Source: Bordetella genomosp. 9 (GTDB lineage Bacteria > Pseudomonadota > Gammaproteobacteria > Burkholderiales > Burkholderiaceae_B). Taken from it: a stretch of DNA of 64,000 nt. The stretch spans positions 3,720,001 through 3,784,000 of the forward strand of contig NZ_CP021109.1 of the NCBI RefSeq assembly GCF_002119725.1, written 5' to 3'. The notes beneath the pieces were generated by a model. The model worked only from the letters and a program-made list of their open reading frames with translations, had not been told where the DNA came from and did no database searches. Positions 8,442 to 16,057 of the stretch are shown piece after piece. Made by a program: the position numbers and the translations under genes. Positions within the stretch are counted from its first letter, which is position 1. Each line of letters starts with the position of its first letter.

Positions 8442-9536
8442 ATGGGCTTGCTCAGAACGCTATTCGCTTTGTCGGTCGTGTTGGACCATTCCCCCTTCCA
8501 TCAGGGCAATCTTCTGGTGGGCGGACGCCTGGCGGTGCAGCTGTTTTATGTCATCTCGGGCTTTCTGATCTCGTACATCCTGAACGTCAATGATGTCTAC
8601 CGGAGCACCGGGCGCTTCTACGGCAACCGGCTGCTGCGCCTGTTTCCCTCCTATCTGGCCGTGGCGGCGGCCGCGCTGGTCCTCAATGCGGCCGCCAATC
8701 CGGAGTTCCTGGACGTGTATCGGCGCAGCCCGAACAGCGGCGACCTGGCGCTCGTGCTCGCGAACCTGTTCATCTTCGGGCAGGACTGGATCATGTTCGC
8801 CGGCATCAAAAGCGGCGTGCTGACATTCACGGGAAGCTTCGCCGATAGCGACGTGCCGCTGTACAAGGGCTTGCTGGTGCCGCAGGCCTGGACCCTGGGC
8901 GTGGAGCTGAGCTTCTATCTGATCGCGCCCTTCATCCTGCGGTCGATGCGCGCCGTCGCCGTTCTGTTCCTCGCCTCGCTGGCGCTGCGAGCGGTGCTGA
9001 TGCATATGGGCCTTGCGCAGACGGACCCATGGACCTACCGGTTTTTCCCGCTGGAATTGGCGCTGTTCCTGGCCGGCGCGCTTTCGCATCGCCTGCTGCT
9101 GCCGTTATGGCAGCGCTGGAGCGCGCGCGTGCGCTATCTGCCCGAAGCGGCAACCGCGCTATTCGTCGTGTACGCGATCTTCCATTTCTCGGTCACCATC
9201 AACCACAACGTGCGAGACGCCTTGGCGCTGGCGGTGTTCGCCGCCATCCTGCCCCTGGCCTTCATCCACCAGGCGCGGCATCGCTTGGATAAAAAAATCG
9301 GGCAGCTGAGCTACCCGATCTATATCTCGCACTCCGTCGCCATTCTGCTGGTGCAGCAGGCGATGGAGAAGGTGGGCGTCACCGACGCCTTGACCATCTC
9401 GGCCCTGAATGTCCTGCTGTCGCTGATCCTGGCCGCGGCGCTCTGGTGGCTGATCGACAGCAGGATCGACCGCGTACGCGAACGGGTCAAGACGGCGGAC
9501 GCCTCAGGCGCGCCGGCCGGCGCCCTGCGGGCTTGA
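8442..9536 (+). CDS. Acyltransferase-3 family membrane protein
   Basis: 364-residue integral membrane acyltransferase of the OafA/YrhL type, which usually O-acetylates surface sugars. The N-terminal helix contains VVLDHSPFH, with the usual catalytic His (LDH), followed by GRLAVQLFYVISGFLISY, the RLLRLFPSYL segment and roughly ten hydrophobic helices. It ends with YPIYISHSVAI as in the family. Start 8442 is chosen for the AGGAGG 8 nt upstream. The last 36 bp, including the stop codon, are repeated exactly at 10272-10307. No polysaccharide genes adjoin it, so the substrate is unknown. Confidence 0.85.
   Translation: MGLLRTLFALSVVLDHSPFHQGNLLVGGRLAVQLFYVISGFLISYILNVNDVYRSTGRFYGNRLLRLFPSYLAVAAAALVLNAAANPEFLDVYRRSPNSGDLALVLANLFIFGQDWIMFAGIKSGVLTFTGSFADSDVPLYKGLLVPQAWTLGVELSFYLIAPFILRSMRAVAVLFLASLALRAVLMHMGLAQTDPWTYRFFPLELALFLAGALSHRLLLPLWQRWSARVRYLPEAATALFVVYAIFHFSVTINHNVRDALALAVFAAILPLAFIHQARHRLDKKIGQLSYPIYISHSVAILLVQQAMEKVGVTDALTISALNVLLSLILAAALWWLIDSRIDRVRERVKTADASGAPAGALRA
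9501..9536. repeat. 36-bp direct repeat, left copy flanking HigBA
   Basis: Identical over 36 bp to 10272-10307. It covers the last codons and stop of the acyltransferase gene. Its core GCGCCGGCCGGCGC is a perfect palindrome, and the arms outside are complementary apart from one mismatch and one bulge. The unit could therefore form a hairpin or serve as a recombination site. Confidence 0.9.
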
Positions 9537-9562
9537 TCCAGGGCCCGGGCCGGGCTTGGTTT

Positions 9563-9583
9563 CTGTATCGCCATGCGATACAG
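9563..9583. promoter_or_regulatory. Palindromic operator of higBA
   Basis: CTGTATCG and CGATACAG form a perfect 8-bp inverted repeat with a 5-nt spacer, ending 6 bp before the higB start. HigA-type antitoxins repress their own operon through such palindromes, so this is the likely HigA/HigBA operator. Confidence 0.7.
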
Positions 9584-9589
9584 TGCCGC

Positions 9590-9868
9590 ATGATAATCGG
9601 CTTTCGTCACAACGGCCTCGAGATGTTCTATCGACCGGGCTCTACACGTGGAATCCAAGCGGCGCATGCAACCAAGCTGAGCCGAATCCTGGCGTTGCTC
9701 GACGTGGCGAAAGGGCCGCAGGACATGAGCCTGCCGTCGTTCAAGCTGCATTCACTGAAAGGCGAACTGGCCGGCCATTGGTCGGTTTGGGTCAATGGCA
9801 ACTGGCGCGTGACTTTCCGTTTTACGCAGGCTGGTGCCGAGCTGGTCGATTACCAGGATTACCATTAG
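9590..9868 (+). CDS. higB: HigB/RelE-family toxin
   Basis: 92-residue ribosome-dependent mRNA endonuclease toxin of the HigB (RelE/ParE fold) family. Recognisable features are the short N-terminal strand, RILALLDVAKGPQDM, the SFKLHSLKGELAGHWSVWV segment and NWRVTFRF near the C-terminus, the region that carries catalytic residues in relatives. The toxin precedes its antitoxin by 10 bp, the order typical of hig loci. The ATG at 9590 is chosen because it lies just after the palindromic operator. The pair sits between identical 36-bp repeats, suggesting insertion as a unit. Confidence 0.88.
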   Translation: MIIGFRHNGLEMFYRPGSTRGIQAAHATKLSRILALLDVAKGPQDMSLPSFKLHSLKGELAGHWSVWVNGNWRVTFRFTQAGAELVDYQDYH

Positions 9869-9878
9869 GAGTCGCACC

Positions 9879-10172
9879 ATGATGCATAACCCTCCTCATC
9901 CGGGCGAGATTCTCCGGGAAGACGTCATTGTCCCCTTGGGCCTTTCTGTGACCGAAGCGGCTGAAAGGCTGGCGATATCCCGCGTGGCCCTCTCGCGCGT
10001 CCTCAATGGAAAGGCGGCCATCAGTCCGGATTTGGCTGTGCGTCTGGAGCAGGCCGGGGCAAGCACTGCCCAAGCCTGGGTGGCGATGCAGGCGAATTAT
10101 GATTTGTGGCAGGCGTTGCAGCATAAGCAGCCGCCCGTGCAGCCGCTGGCCTCGCCGGCCGACGTTCACTGA
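9879..10172 (+). CDS. higA: HigA antitoxin (XRE family)
   Basis: 97-residue antitoxin with an XRE helix-turn-helix. It starts with the family hallmark HPGEILREDVIVPLGLSVTEAA and continues SRVALSRVLNGKAAIS, where the recognition helix lies. It neutralises HigB and represses the operon, probably at 9563-9583. AGGAG 7 nt upstream fixes the start at 9879; a second ATG follows 3 nt later. About 100 bp without features separate its stop from the right 36-bp repeat. Confidence 0.9.
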   Translation: MMHNPPHPGEILREDVIVPLGLSVTEAAERLAISRVALSRVLNGKAAISPDLAVRLEQAGASTAQAWVAMQANYDLWQALQHKQPPVQPLASPADVH

Positions 10173-10271
10173 ATCGATAGCTCGGCTATCTTCCTGCGTA
10201 CGTGGCAGCGTCCTTCGGAGCTGCCCGTCCGACCTCCGGACGGGCATCGAAACGGCCGATGACCGGCCGAT

Positions 10272-10307
10272 GCCTCAGGCGCGCCGGCCGGCGCCCTGCG
10301 GGCTTGA
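10272..10307. repeat. 36-bp direct repeat, right copy flanking HigBA
   Basis: Identical to 9501-9536. On the minus strand this copy supplies the last codons and stop of the symporter gene (stop at 10275-10277). Each copy carries stop codons suited to both convergent neighbours, so one ancestral copy could have served as the overlapping ends of both genes. Confidence 0.9.
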
Positions 10308-11768
10308 GAACGCGCTGACAACCGCCTGGGCCGCCACCGCCACAATGACGTTGAGCACCAGCGCCGCCAGGCCCGTGTAGACCCCGTAGCTGTCGCCGCC
10401 GATGACGAACGCATGCACGGGCTTGATGCCGTCCATGTAGGCCAGGGCGGTGCCGGCCGCCAGGCCCGCGAGCCAGCCCAGCAGCAACGGACCGCCGCGG
10501 AACCAGCCGAAGAACAGGCCGAACACCACCGCCGGGAAGGTCTGCAGAATCCAGACACCGCCGAGCAGCTGCAGGTCCAGCGCGTACTGCGTCGGTACGA
10601 AAAGAATGAACACCAGGGCGCCGACCTTCACGACCAGCGAAACGATTTTCGCGACCTTGGCTTCGCCCTCCGAGCTCACGGACGGATTGACATAGGCCTT
10701 CCAGAAATTGCGCGTGAACAGGTTCGCCGCGCCGATCGACATCACGGCCGCCGGCACCAGCGCGCCGATCGCAATCGCCGCAAAGGCGAAGCCGGTGAAC
10801 CAGCTGGGGAACAGCGCATTGAACAGCGCGGGCACCACGTCGTTCGCGGTCTGCGGATGCAGGTTGGCCGCGTAGGCCATGTACCCGAGCATCGCGATCA
10901 GGCCGAGCAGCAGCGTATACGCCGGCAGGAAGACCGCGTTCTTGCGGATGGTGTCCCCGCTCTTGGCGGCGAAGATCCCCGTAAGGGTGTGCGGGTACAT
11001 GAATGCGGCCAGCGCCGACCCCAAGGCCAGTGTGGCATAGGGCAGGAACTGCGCGGGCTTCAGCGTCAGGCCGGTTGCGCCGCCCTTGGCGGCGAACCCC
11101 GCTCCGGCAGCGGAAAACACCGCGCCGTAGCCGCCCAGCTTCAGCGGTACGAGAACGATCGCGACCAGCACCACGATGTAGATCATCAGGTCCTTCACGA
11201 ACGCGATAAGCGCGGGCGCGCGCAGGCCGGCGGAATACGTGTACAGGGCCAGGATGACGAAGGCCGCGGCCAGCGGCAGCTCGCCGGTCAGGCCCAATGC
11301 CTTGATGACGACTTCCATGCCGACCAGCTGCAGGGCGATGTACGGCATGGTGGCCAGCACGCCCGTGACCGCGATCGCCAGCTCCAGGGGACGCGATTGG
11401 AACCGCGCATACACCACGTCTGCCGAGGTGACATGACCGGCCTGGCGGGCAACCTTCCACAGCCGCGGCATGATGGCGAACACGATGGGATAGACCAGGA
11501 TGGTGTAAGGCAAGGCGAAGAAGCCGTAGGCGCCCACCGCGTAGACCAGCGCGGGCACGGCGATCACCGTATAGGCGGTATAGAAATCGCCACCCACGAG
11601 GAACCAGGTGATCCAGGTTCCGAAGCGCCGGCCGCCCAGACCCCAATCGTCGAGATGCGAGGCCGATTCGCCGCGCTGCCAGCGCGACGCCGCGAAACCC
11701 ATCACGGTGACCAGTACGAAGAAGAAAACGAACACGCCCAGGGCGGTCCAGTTGATCTGGTTGGCCAT
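10275..11768 (-). CDS. Sodium:solute symporter (MctP-like monocarboxylate type)
   Basis: 497-residue inner-membrane symporter of the SSS family with about 13 predicted helices. Family features include GLGGRRFGTWITWFLVGGDFYTAYT near the N-terminus, which contributes to Na+ and substrate binding, and the helix-6 region YTYSAGLRAPALIAFVKD. The preceding DUF3311 gene overlaps it, a pairing common for monocarboxylate or acetate carriers. Start: two adjacent ATGs exist (11771 and 11768); the second has the better-spaced GGAG. Its substrate is inferred only from family context. Its 3' end lies in the right 36-bp repeat. Confidence 0.85.
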   Translation of the reverse strand: MANQINWTALGVFVFFFVLVTVMGFAASRWQRGESASHLDDWGLGGRRFGTWITWFLVGGDFYTAYTVIAVPALVYAVGAYGFFALPYTILVYPIVFAIMPRLWKVARQAGHVTSADVVYARFQSRPLELAIAVTGVLATMPYIALQLVGMEVVIKALGLTGELPLAAAFVILALYTYSAGLRAPALIAFVKDLMIYIVVLVAIVLVPLKLGGYGAVFSAAGAGFAAKGGATGLTLKPAQFLPYATLALGSALAAFMYPHTLTGIFAAKSGDTIRKNAVFLPAYTLLLGLIAMLGYMAYAANLHPQTANDVVPALFNALFPSWFTGFAFAAIAIGALVPAAVMSIGAANLFTRNFWKAYVNPSVSSEGEAKVAKIVSLVVKVGALVFILFVPTQYALDLQLLGGVWILQTFPAVVFGLFFGWFRGGPLLLGWLAGLAAGTALAYMDGIKPVHAFVIGGDSYGVYTGLAALVLNVIVAVAAQAVVSAFSSPQGAGRRA

Positions 11769-11947
11769 CATTCGTCTCCCCTGCCCCGGTGGCTGCGATA
11801 CACGAGCCACGTCAGGAACGCGGTGATCGGCACCCAGAGAAGCTGATACCAGTAGAAGAAGGGAAAGCCGAACAACTCCGGCAGGGTGTCGTTATAGAAG
11901 GGCACCCACAGCAGGCCGATGAACGGCAGCAGTAGCAGGATCCACAT
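11768..11947 (-). CDS. DUF3311 small membrane protein
   Basis: 59-residue protein with two hydrophobic segments, LLLLPFIGLLWVPFY at residues 4-18 and a second around residues 30-50 (YWYQLLWVPITAFLTWLVY), the classic DUF3311 layout. It immediately precedes the sodium:solute symporter, and its stop overlaps the symporter start (ATGATGA), so both are translationally coupled. DUF3311 partners are thought to be small subunits or assembly factors of SSS carriers, but their exact function is not established. Confidence 0.85.
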   Translation of the reverse strand: MWILLLLPFIGLLWVPFYNDTLPELFGFPFFYWYQLLWVPITAFLTWLVYRSHRGRGDE

Positions 11948-12450
11948 GCCTAGTCTCGTTATAGGAAAGGTTGTCCGCGATTCTTGTCTCGCGGCTCGAC
12001 ATGACGCACGGGCGGCACATGGTGGCGCGCCGCTGGCGGGCGAAGAATACTGCGGGGAACCTGACGGCCCGCAAAACGCGCGCCAAGGAAGCCGGCTACG
12101 CCATGCGTTTGGACACCAAGGGTTTACCCCGGGTTAAAATAGAACTACAATCTATCAAGAGACAGTCATTGATAGCGGCATTGCGCGTCTGCGATGCCCG
12201 CATTCCGCGGCCTCGCCGCTCACCCGCTTCTTCCCGTCGCGCGCCCCCCGGCCGCGATGGCGACCAAGCACCCGCCTTTGCGGGTTAGCCGGCCTGGCGG
12301 CCAGCGTCCTCGCCTTCTTCTTCTCGCGTCCGCAGACGCGAACGGCCCGGTCGTTCGCCCCAGGTCTTTTGTTCCTGGACTGCCCGCCGGCATCGCGCCG
12401 GCGCGCCGCTGCGGCATGCGCGCACCGGGCCTTCCCCATTGGAGATTTTG
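11948..12450. other. Divergent non-coding stretch with the long infA leader
   Basis: About 500 bases between the DUF3311 gene (leftward) and infA (rightward). A promoter is recognisable at 12123-12151. From its predicted start near 12158 the infA mRNA would carry a GC-rich leader of roughly 290 nt. Open frames in the leader on both strands look arginine-rich and non-homologous. I recognise no known riboswitch. Confidence 0.55.
12123..12151 (+). promoter_or_regulatory. Sigma70-type promoter of infA
   Basis: TTTACC (12123-12128) and TACAAT (12146-12151) are separated by exactly 17 bp, four of six and five of six matches to consensus. Transcription would begin near 12158. Confidence 0.55.
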
Positions 12451-12711
12451 ATGGCGAAAGAAGAACTGATTGAATTGGATGGCATCGTTGACGAAGTCCT
12501 GCCCGACGCGCGCTACCGCGTCACGCTGGACAACGGCGTGGCAGTGGGCGCCTACGCCTCCGGCCGCCTGCGCAAGCACCGCATCCGCATCCTGGCGGGC
12601 GACCGCGTGACCCTGGAAATGTCGCCCTACGACCTGACCAAGGGACGTATCAACTACCGGCACAAGGACAGCGGACCTTCGCGTCCCGCCCCGACCGGCG
12701 CCCGGCGCTGA
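12451..12711 (+). CDS. infA: Translation initiation factor IF-1 (extended form)
   Basis: S1/OB-fold factor that binds the ribosomal A site during initiation. The product begins [20 protein letters not shown] and continues through [36 protein letters not shown], all diagnostic of IF-1. At 86 residues it is longer than the usual 72 because of a C-terminal tail rich in Arg, Pro and Ser. Betaproteobacteria often have a second IF-1 outside the ribosomal protein operon, and this isolated locus fits that copy. GGAG about 8 nt upstream supports the start. It has its own promoter and a long leader. Confidence 0.92.
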   Translation: MAKEELIELDGIVDEVLPDARYRVTLDNGVAVGAYASGRLRKHRIRILAGDRVTLEMSPYDLTKGRINYRHKDSGPSRPAPTGARR

Positions 12712-12868
12712 CCGGCCCGCCGCGCCGGCGGCACGGCTCCCCGGGAAGCGGCGCCCGGGCGTGCCCATTGGGAAATGCCGGTTTCGGGCACCATTTCCGC
12801 GGAATGCGGGAGGCCTGGATCGGTTAAGGTGGCGCTGTTGGGTTTATTTGATATGCCGGCGCCGCACC

Positions 12869-13162
12869 ATGGCACTCGAACAAGAATTGCGCGACGCATT
12901 GGCGCGCGTCACACAGGCCGAACAGCAACTGGCCGTCGCGGACAAGGGATGGGAACTGCTAAGCCGTTCCCGCGCCGCCTTCATCAGCAGCCTCCGCCAC
13001 ACCGGGCTTTCCTACGCCCACGCCCAGATGAAGTTCGACGACTTCGTCGAAGAACAGCGGCGTCTGTACGACCATCTGACCGAAGCGCTGGCGCAAGCCC
13101 AGCGCGACTACGCCGCCCTGCAATCCCGCGCGGACGCCCGGGCGGCAGGCCGCCCGGCCTAG
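12869..13162 (+). CDS. Hypothetical coiled-coil-like protein
   Basis: 97-residue, charged, probably cytoplasmic protein. The sequence is mostly helical with heptad-like spacing of Leu and Ala at both ends (LEQELRDALARVTQAEQQLA and LTEALAQAQRDYAALQ), and a central segment FISSLRHTGLSYAHAQMKFDDFVEEQRR. I do not recognise the family. No strong ribosome-binding site precedes the ATG at 12869, but codon usage resembles its neighbours. It is convergent with a lipoprotein gene, with stops 2 bp apart. Confidence 0.6.
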   Translation: MALEQELRDALARVTQAEQQLAVADKGWELLSRSRAAFISSLRHTGLSYAHAQMKFDDFVEEQRRLYDHLTEALAQAQRDYAALQSRADARAAGRPA

Positions 13163-13164
13163 CC

Positions 13165-13503
13165 TCACATGCACAGATTGGCGGCCTGTACCTGATCCTG
13201 CACGCCATAGGAAGCGCGCGCCGACATCCGGATCTCCACCTTGCCGCTGGCGTATTGCTGTACCCGCAGCACCGCCGCCATGCCAGTCGCCCCTGCATCG
13301 ATCACGTCATAGCCGCTCTTGGTGGGCAGCATCTTGACCTCTTCGCCCTGACGGCGCCACGCGTCGGCCACGCATTGCGCGTAGGCCTGGGGCGGCTTGG
13401 ACGTATGGCCGAAGAACACCGGATCCCGCTTCAACATATCGTCGGGGGTCGTACATCCGGCCAGCGCCAGCAAAGCGGCGGCCGTGAAGAGATGGCGCGT
13501 CAT
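13165..13503 (-). CDS. Small lipoprotein of unknown function
   Basis: 112-residue product with a lipoprotein signal peptide: MTRHLF, hydrophobic AALLALAG, and lipobox cysteine at residue 17 (LALAGC). The mature part (after CTTPDDMLKRDPVFFGHTS) contains AQCVADAWRR and an amphipathic segment ending AANLCM, with three further cysteines. The residue after Cys is Thr, compatible with outer-membrane sorting. I do not recognise a functional domain. The frame is transcribed opposite to the secreted-repeat gene at 13746. Confidence 0.75.
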   Translation of the reverse strand: MTRHLFTAAALLALAGCTTPDDMLKRDPVFFGHTSKPPQAYAQCVADAWRRQGEEVKMLPTKSGYDVIDAGATGMAAVLRVQQYASGKVEIRMSARASYGVQDQVQAANLCM

Positions 13504-13745
13504 CGCAGCTCCCGTTCAACGTAAAGACCGCGACTATACCGTTTTTGCCCGGCCATACGGGCCTGGCGCGGCCCCCCGCCAGTCGCCCCTGCGGGGGCGC
13601 CGCTGCCTCAGAAAGACGCGCCAGCCGATCCAATGTCGCGTATGCTGATGCGGTCCCGCGCGGCCGCGGCGCGTGCGGCGCGGGGCGCGGCATTCCGATG
13701 CCGCGGTGTCGAACGTCCGCATCCTTATCGCACAAGGAAACTCCC

Positions 13746-14123
13746 ATGAAACGTTCAAGACTCGCCCTCGCCCTTCTTTGCGGCGCGATGGCCGCTTCTT
13801 CCGTCCTGGCTCAGCCCGCCATGCAAGGCAAGACCGACAAGGGTCCCGCCCTGGTCGATCACAAGAACATGACGCTGTACGTCTACGACAAGGACGCGCA
13901 GGGCAAATCCAACTGCAATGGCCAATGCGCCGCCAATTGGCCGCCGCTCGCCGCAGGCAGCGACGCCAAGCCCACCGGCAAATGGAGCGTGGTGACGCGC
14001 GACGACGGCAGCAAGCAATGGGCGTATGACGGCAAGCCGCTCTACACCTTCAAGAAAGATACGAAGGCCGGCGACGCCACCGGCGAAGGCGTGGGCGGCG
14101 TCTGGCACATCGCCAAGCCCTGA
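13746..14123 (+). CDS. Secreted-repeat (COG4315-type) periplasmic protein
   Basis: 125-residue exported protein with a signal peptide of about 22 residues ending in SVLAQ. The mature part has two copies of the 'secreted repeat' found in COG4315 proteins: LVDHKNMTLYVYDKD followed by CNGQCAANWPPL, then the degenerate VVTRDDGSKQWAYDGKPLYTFKKD. A conserved CxxxC pair lies in the first repeat. Family members are small envelope proteins of undefined function. A single-gene unit with no clear operon partner. Confidence 0.8.
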   Translation: MKRSRLALALLCGAMAASSVLAQPAMQGKTDKGPALVDHKNMTLYVYDKDAQGKSNCNGQCAANWPPLAAGSDAKPTGKWSVVTRDDGSKQWAYDGKPLYTFKKDTKAGDATGEGVGGVWHIAKP

Positions 14124-14229
14124 TACGGGGCCGCCCGGCGCGCGGCCAGGCTTCGCGCGGCCGTCACCGGGCGCCGGTTTCAGCCTTTGACGCGCGCGGT
14201 TCCCCTTCCCCTGGCGCAGGCCCGGCGCC

Positions 14230-14862
14230 TCACCCTTTGTTGCGCAACGCGGACTTCGGACGGAAGGCCTTGACGACTTCGGGCCGCGTTTCGATGTAGG
14301 GCCCGCCGATCAGGTCGATGCAATACGGCACCGCCGCGAAAATCCCCGGCGCCGCGACGTTTCCCTGCTCATCGCGCAAGCCCTCCAGCGTTTCCTTGAT
14401 GGCCTTGGGCTGCCCCGGCAGATTGATGATCAGCGCCGCATGATCCGGCGTTTCGCGCAGCACCGCCACCTGGCGCGACAAGATGGCGGTGGGCACGAAC
14501 CTGAGGCTGATCTGCCGCATCTGCTCGCCGAACCCCGGCATTTCGCGTGTCGCCACGGCCAGCGTGGCTTCCGGCGTCACGTCCCGGCGCGCCGGACCCG
14601 TACCGCCCGTGGTCAGGACCAGGTCGCACCCCACGCGGTCCACCAGCTCCGCCAGGGTCGCGACGATGACGTTCTTCTCGTCGGGAATCAGACGGGCGGC
14701 ATCCTGCCACGGCGACGCCAGCGCCTGGCCCAGCCATTCTCGCAGCGCGGGAATGCCCTGGTCCTGATAGGTTCCCTGCGAGGCGCGGTCGGAAATGGAA
14801 ACGAGGCCGACGATCAGTTCGTCGGCATGGCGGCGCGCAAGACGCCCATCGAAGTCGCTCAT
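14230..14862 (-). CDS. mog: Molybdopterin adenylyltransferase Mog
   Basis: 210-residue enzyme that adenylates molybdopterin before molybdenum insertion. MoaB/Mog-fold motifs are present: GLVSISDRAS, DEKNVIV, LVLTTGGTGPARRDVTPEAT (nucleotide/pterin-binding GGTG), and the INLPGQPKAI segment near the C-terminus. A longer start at 14898 adds 12 residues without family similarity, so 14862 is preferred, although no strong ribosome-binding site is seen. It lies downstream of cbpA on the same strand, 69 bp away. Confidence 0.88.
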   Translation of the reverse strand: MSDFDGRLARRHADELIVGLVSISDRASQGTYQDQGIPALREWLGQALASPWQDAARLIPDEKNVIVATLAELVDRVGCDLVLTTGGTGPARRDVTPEATLAVATREMPGFGEQMRQISLRFVPTAILSRQVAVLRETPDHAALIINLPGQPKAIKETLEGLRDEQGNVAAPGIFAAVPYCIDLIGGPYIETRPEVVKAFRPKSALRNKG

Positions 14863-14931
14863 GAACAGCCTTTGGGAAAACGGAACACGACCGGGCACTA
14901 TACCGCCGCTGGCGCAGGCGCGGCGCTGGCC

Positions 14932-15864
14932 TCAGCGTCCCGAGTTCGCGCGCGGGTCGAATGGCGCCTGGCGCTGCAGGTTTCTGTAGGCCTCGCGCGC
15001 AGCCGCCGTGTCGGCGGGCGGCAGCACCACCTCCAGCTCCAGGTACAGGTCGCCCGGCGGATTGCCGGGCATCCCTCGCCCTTTCAGCCGCAGCTTGCTG
15101 CCATTGCGCGATCCGGCGGGAATCGCGACCTCCACCGGCCCGCCGGGCGTCGGCGTCGTCACGGTGCCGCCCAACGCGGCCTCCCACGGCGCCACCGGCA
15201 GGGTCAGCGTGAGATCGCGGCCGTCCACCCGATACAGGCGATGAGGCCTGATCCGCACTTCCAGATACAAGTCTCCGGGAGCGCCGCCGGCGTAGCCGGC
15301 CATGCCCTGCCCCGCCAGGCGGATGCGCTGCCCTTCCCGGATGCCCTTGGGAATCCGCACGCTCAGCTTGCGTTCCTGCAGGCGCGGGCGTCCCTGCGGA
15401 TCCATTTTCATGGACCGCAGACTGATTTCCCGCGTTGCGCCGTGCAGCGTGTCTTCCAGGTCCACCTCGATGGTGGCATGGTGATCCTCGCCGCGCGACC
15501 GGAAGCTGCGTCCGCCCCGGCGGCGGGCGGCGCCGCCGAAAAGCGAAGAGAAGAACTCGCTGAAGTCGGCGTCCTCGCCGCTGCCGGCGGTGTTGAACTC
15601 GAAACCCTGGTCCCAGCCTGGCGGCGGACGGAATCCCCCGCCCGCCGATACGCCCGCGGCCAGGTCGTCGTACGCCGCGCGCTTCTGAGGATCGCGCAAC
15701 ACCTCGTACGCCTCGTTGATGTCCCGCATGCGGGCTTCCGCATTGGGCTCCTTGCTGACGTCCGGATGGTACTGCCGGGCCAGCTTGCGGTAAGCGCGGC
15801 GGAGATCGTCATCCGACACTCCGCGCTCGACGCCGAGTATCTCGTAATAGTCCTTGAACTCCAT
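14932..15864 (-). CDS. cbpA: DnaJ-like co-chaperone CbpA
   Basis: 310-residue J-domain protein (DnaJ class without zinc finger). The J domain covers about residues 5-68 with HPD at 33-35, followed by a Gly/Phe-rich stretch, then two beta-sandwich substrate-binding domains (typical KLSVRIPKGIREGQRIRLAGQGM and GGTVTTPTPGGPVEVAIPAG). CbpA stimulates DnaK and, in E. coli, binds curved DNA. It is divergent from two Hsp20 genes, and the region upstream has a sigma32-like promoter on its strand, suggesting heat-shock induction. Confidence 0.92.
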   Translation of the reverse strand: MEFKDYYEILGVERGVSDDDLRRAYRKLARQYHPDVSKEPNAEARMRDINEAYEVLRDPQKRAAYDDLAAGVSAGGGFRPPPGWDQGFEFNTAGSGEDADFSEFFSSLFGGAARRRGGRSFRSRGEDHHATIEVDLEDTLHGATREISLRSMKMDPQGRPRLQERKLSVRIPKGIREGQRIRLAGQGMAGYAGGAPGDLYLEVRIRPHRLYRVDGRDLTLTLPVAPWEAALGGTVTTPTPGGPVEVAIPAGSRNGSKLRLKGRGMPGNPPGDLYLELEVVLPPADTAAAREAYRNLQRQAPFDPRANSGR

Positions 15865-15936
15865 ATGGCCTGCTCACATGTTCTCGTCCGGCGCGCCCGG
15901 CTCGCCGCAGCGCGCCAATCGTTCGTCCGATAAGCC

Positions 15937-15977
15937 CAAGTTGGGGCCTATTCGCTTTTTCTCAACTTGTCAACTTG
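15937..15977. repeat. Three CAACTTG motifs between cbpA and the hsp20 genes
   Basis: CAACTTG occurs at 15963-15969 and 15971-15977 on the plus strand and at 15943-15937 on the minus strand. The copies overlap the putative -10 and -35 elements of both divergent heat-shock promoters, as expected for operator half-sites of a shared regulator. Confidence 0.5.
15939..15966 (-). promoter_or_regulatory. Sigma32-type heat-shock promoter of cbpA
   Basis: On the minus strand GTTGAGA (15966-15960) and CCCCAACT (15946-15939) lie 13 bp apart, matching the sigma32 consensus CTTGAAA/CCCCATNT at five of seven and seven of eight positions. The cbpA start is 74 bp downstream. Confidence 0.6.
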
Positions 15978-16002
15978 AAATCACCAAACACGTTCCTACA
16001 TA
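15974..16002 (+). promoter_or_regulatory. Putative sigma32-type promoter of hsp20 genes
   Basis: A perfect -35 CTTGAAA lies at 15974-15980; 14 bp later is CCTACATA, a poor match to the sigma32 -10. The position, 56 bp before the Hsp20 start, is appropriate. A start codon at 16004 would leave no leader, supporting the later start. Confidence 0.4.
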
Positions 16003-16057
16003 GGTGTCAAGTCATACCAACACCGAACCCACATCGGACGATATGGAGAAAGCAGCC

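Noticed and set aside
12155..12439. Frames within the infA leader on both strands
   Set aside because: Composition is skewed to Arg, Pro and Ala and no homology is apparent. The stretch fits a leader.
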